From Bradyrhizobium guangzhouense (GTDB lineage: Bacteria > Pseudomonadota > Alphaproteobacteria > Rhizobiales > Xanthobacteraceae), in contig NZ_CP030053.1 in the NCBI RefSeq assembly GCF_004114955.1, forward strand, positions 6,984,001 through 7,048,000: a DNA stretch of 64,000 nucleotides, written 5' to 3'. Made by a program: the position numbers and the translations under genes. Shown piece after piece: positions 62,675 to 64,000 of the stretch; the stretch's first letter is position 1; every line of letters starts with the position of its first letter. A model generated the notes under the pieces. That model saw only the letters and a list, made by a program, of their open reading frames with translations, did not search any database and was not told the origin of the DNA.

Positions 62675-64000
62675 TCACCCATACACAAACGCCTTGTCAT
62701 CCAGATCCGTTTTCGGGATCTCGTCCTTCTCGGTCCAGTAATCCTGGCTGTGCTGCCATTCCGGCTTGTCGCCGCGCTTGGGCAGCAGGTTCATGTTGCG
62801 CATGATGTAGCCGGGATTGAAGTTTTCCGGATCGATCCAGGGCAGGATCGGCATGTTGTGGTCTTCGGGCCGCAAGCTCACCTCGACCTTCTTCGCCCCC
62901 TTTGCCTTCATGTGACCGAGCAGGCGGCAAACAAAATCGGCAACGAGATCGACGCGCAAAGTCCAGCTCGCGCGGAAATAGCCGAACACCCAGACCATGT
63001 TCGGCACGCCCGTGAACATCATGCCGCGATAGGTGACGGTATCGCCGAAGGCGAGCGGCTTGCCGTCGATCTCGAAGGCGATGTCGCCGAGCGCGGAGAG
63101 ATTGAAGCCCGTCGCAGTGACGACGACGTCGGGCTCGAGCAATTTGCCCGACTTGAGCTGGATGCCGTTCTCGACAAAGCACTCGATCTCGTCGGTGACC
63201 ACAGAGGCCTTGCCGCTGGCGATGCCCTTGAACAGATCGGCATCGGGCACGAAGGCGATGCGCTGCCGCCAAGGGCGATAGCTCGGCGTGAAATGCGTCT
63301 CGACGTCGTAGTCCGGACCAAGCACCGCGCTGATCTGGCCGATCAGCTCCTTCTTCACCTGCTCGGGCTTGGCCAAGCAGAGCTTTGTGAACGCATCCTG
63401 CTCGAACAAAATCTTGCGGCGAACGATCTCGTGGATCCAGGCTTCGTCGACCTGGAGCCGGCGCAGCTCCTCGGCGATCTCGATCGCGTTGCGGCCCAGG
63501 CGGAAATAGGTCGGCGAGCGCTGCAGCATGGTGACGTGCGCGCAGTCGTCCGCGATGTTAGGCACCAACGTCGCGGCCGTCGCGCCGGAGCCGATCACGA
63601 CGACCTTCTTGCCCTTGAGATCGATGTCGTCGGGCCAGGTCTGCGGATGGACGATGCGCCCCTTAAAGCGGTCCATGCCCTTCCATTCCGGCGTGTAGCC
63701 TTCCGAATGGCGATAATAACCCTGGCACATCCAGAGGAAGTTGGCCGTGAAGATCTTCGTCTCGCCGGTGTCGGTCGTCACCGCATCGACGGTCCAGAGA
63801 TTCTGCTCGCTCGACCAGCTCGCCGAGAGGATCTTGTGCTTGTAGCGGATGTGGCGGGCGATATCGTTGTCGTCGATCACCTCGTTCATATAGGCGAGGA
63901 TTTCCTCGGCAGTCGCGATCGGCGGCCCGACCCAGGGCTTGAAGCTGTAGCCGAAGGTATGGAGATCGCTGTCCGAACGGATGCCGGGATAGCGATGCGT
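62675..64000 (-). CDS. Flavin-dependent monooxygenase, Baeyer-Villiger/FMO type, 5' end outside window
   Basis: The frame stays open to the last base; 441 residues are visible and the N-terminal FAD Rossmann motif must lie beyond. Seen: YPGIRSDSDLHTFGYSF (typical after the first FAD site), the NADPH-binding GSGATAATLVPNI, the FxGxxxHxxxW-like region (DRFKGRIVHPQTWPDDIDLKGKKVVVIGSG), and ATGFNLS near residue 270 from the visible ATG. These enzymes insert oxygen into ketones or oxidise amines and sulfides using NADPH, in the cytosol. Substrate unknown. Confidence 0.9.
   Translation of the reverse strand, partial: THRYPGIRSDSDLHTFGYSFKPWVGPPIATAEEILAYMNEVIDDNDIARHIRYKHKILSASWSSEQNLWTVDAVTTDTGETKIFTANFLWMCQGYYRHSEGYTPEWKGMDRFKGRIVHPQTWPDDIDLKGKKVVVIGSGATAATLVPNIADDCAHVTMLQRSPTYFRLGRNAIEIAEELRRLQVDEAWIHEIVRRKILFEQDAFTKLCLAKPEQVKKELIGQISAVLGPDYDVETHFTPSYRPWRQRIAFVPDADLFKGIASGKASVVTDEIECFVENGIQLKSGKLLEPDVVVTATGFNLSALGDIAFEIDGKPLAFGDTVTYRGMMFTGVPNMVWVFGYFRASWTLRVDLVADFVCRLLGHMKAKGAKKVEVSLRPEDHNMPILPWIDPENFNPGYIMRNMNLLPKRGDKPEWQHSQDYWTEKDEIPKTDLDDKAFVYG

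Noticed and set aside
1..64000. CRISPR arrays, tRNA or rRNA genes, insertion sequences or prophage
   Set aside because: No regularly spaced repeats, no RNA gene signatures, and no transposase, integrase or phage structural gene was found on either strand; the repeats seen are dispersed palindromic elements.

Overview
The window looks like a chromosomal segment of a high-GC alphaproteobacterium, most likely Bradyrhizobium or a close relative in the Nitrobacteraceae. I infer this from gene content (Sox/Dsr-type sulfur genes, several families of ABC importers, acyl-CoA metabolism, an amide/urea importer with formamidase), from GC-rich codon use throughout, and from the many short palindromic intergenic elements typical of that group. 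There are no rRNA or tRNA genes, insertion sequences, integrases or CRISPR arrays.

Left part (1-19 kb): the 3' end of soxB, a periplasmic DsrE-like protein and a persulfide dioxygenase-rhodanese fusion form a sulfur-oxidation patch. Then come two MFS transporters around an N-acyl-D-amino-acid deacylase-type amidohydrolase. A three-gene ABC ATPase / FtsX-type permease / AttH-CrtC lipocalin operon follows, then a MAPEG protein, a stand-alone amino-acid-type binding protein, and an RND efflux pump with its lipoprotein adaptor.

Middle (19-40 kb): an iron-dependent alcohol dehydrogenase/maleylacetate reductase and an acyl-CoA ligase precede a complete dipeptide-type ABC importer (binding protein, two permeases, two ATPases). 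Next is a catabolic acyl-CoA region: a biotin-dependent acyl-CoA carboxylase pair, a BKACE-family enzyme, an AraC regulator, a glutathione transferase, two acyl-CoA dehydrogenases, another acyl-CoA ligase and another branched-chain-type binding protein.

40-50 kb: a Gram-negative sortase module, made of a VIT/von Willebrand A protein ending in an LPKTA sorting signal and a class GN-like sortase. It has a divergent XRE-type regulator and two glycosyltransferase-like genes around it. An NDP-forming acyl-CoA synthetase and an orphan MCE/MlaD protein follow.

50-62.5 kb: the most coherent system in the window. A minus-strand cluster encodes a urea/short-chain-amide ABC importer (urtABCDE), formamidase (fmdA), an FmdB zinc ribbon and an aliphatic amidase (amiE). 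Divergent from urtA is a hybrid histidine kinase whose first ~480 residues look like a complete NCS1 (purine/hydantoin/allantoin) permease, joined to the kinase through a nine-cysteine segment, followed by an overlapping LuxR-type response regulator. I read this as a transporter-like receptor kinase controlling amide/urea uptake and hydrolysis. The shared promoter region holds a duplicated 10-bp motif around an inverted repeat, and a sigma-54-like element facing the kinase. The window ends inside a flavin monooxygenase gene.

At least five families of short palindromic elements (about 20-150 bp) occupy the intergenic gaps. One supplies the stop codon of an ABC ATPase gene and one lies between the sortase target and the sortase. 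The starts given here are often shorter than the longest open frame, chosen by ribosome binding site and family alignment.
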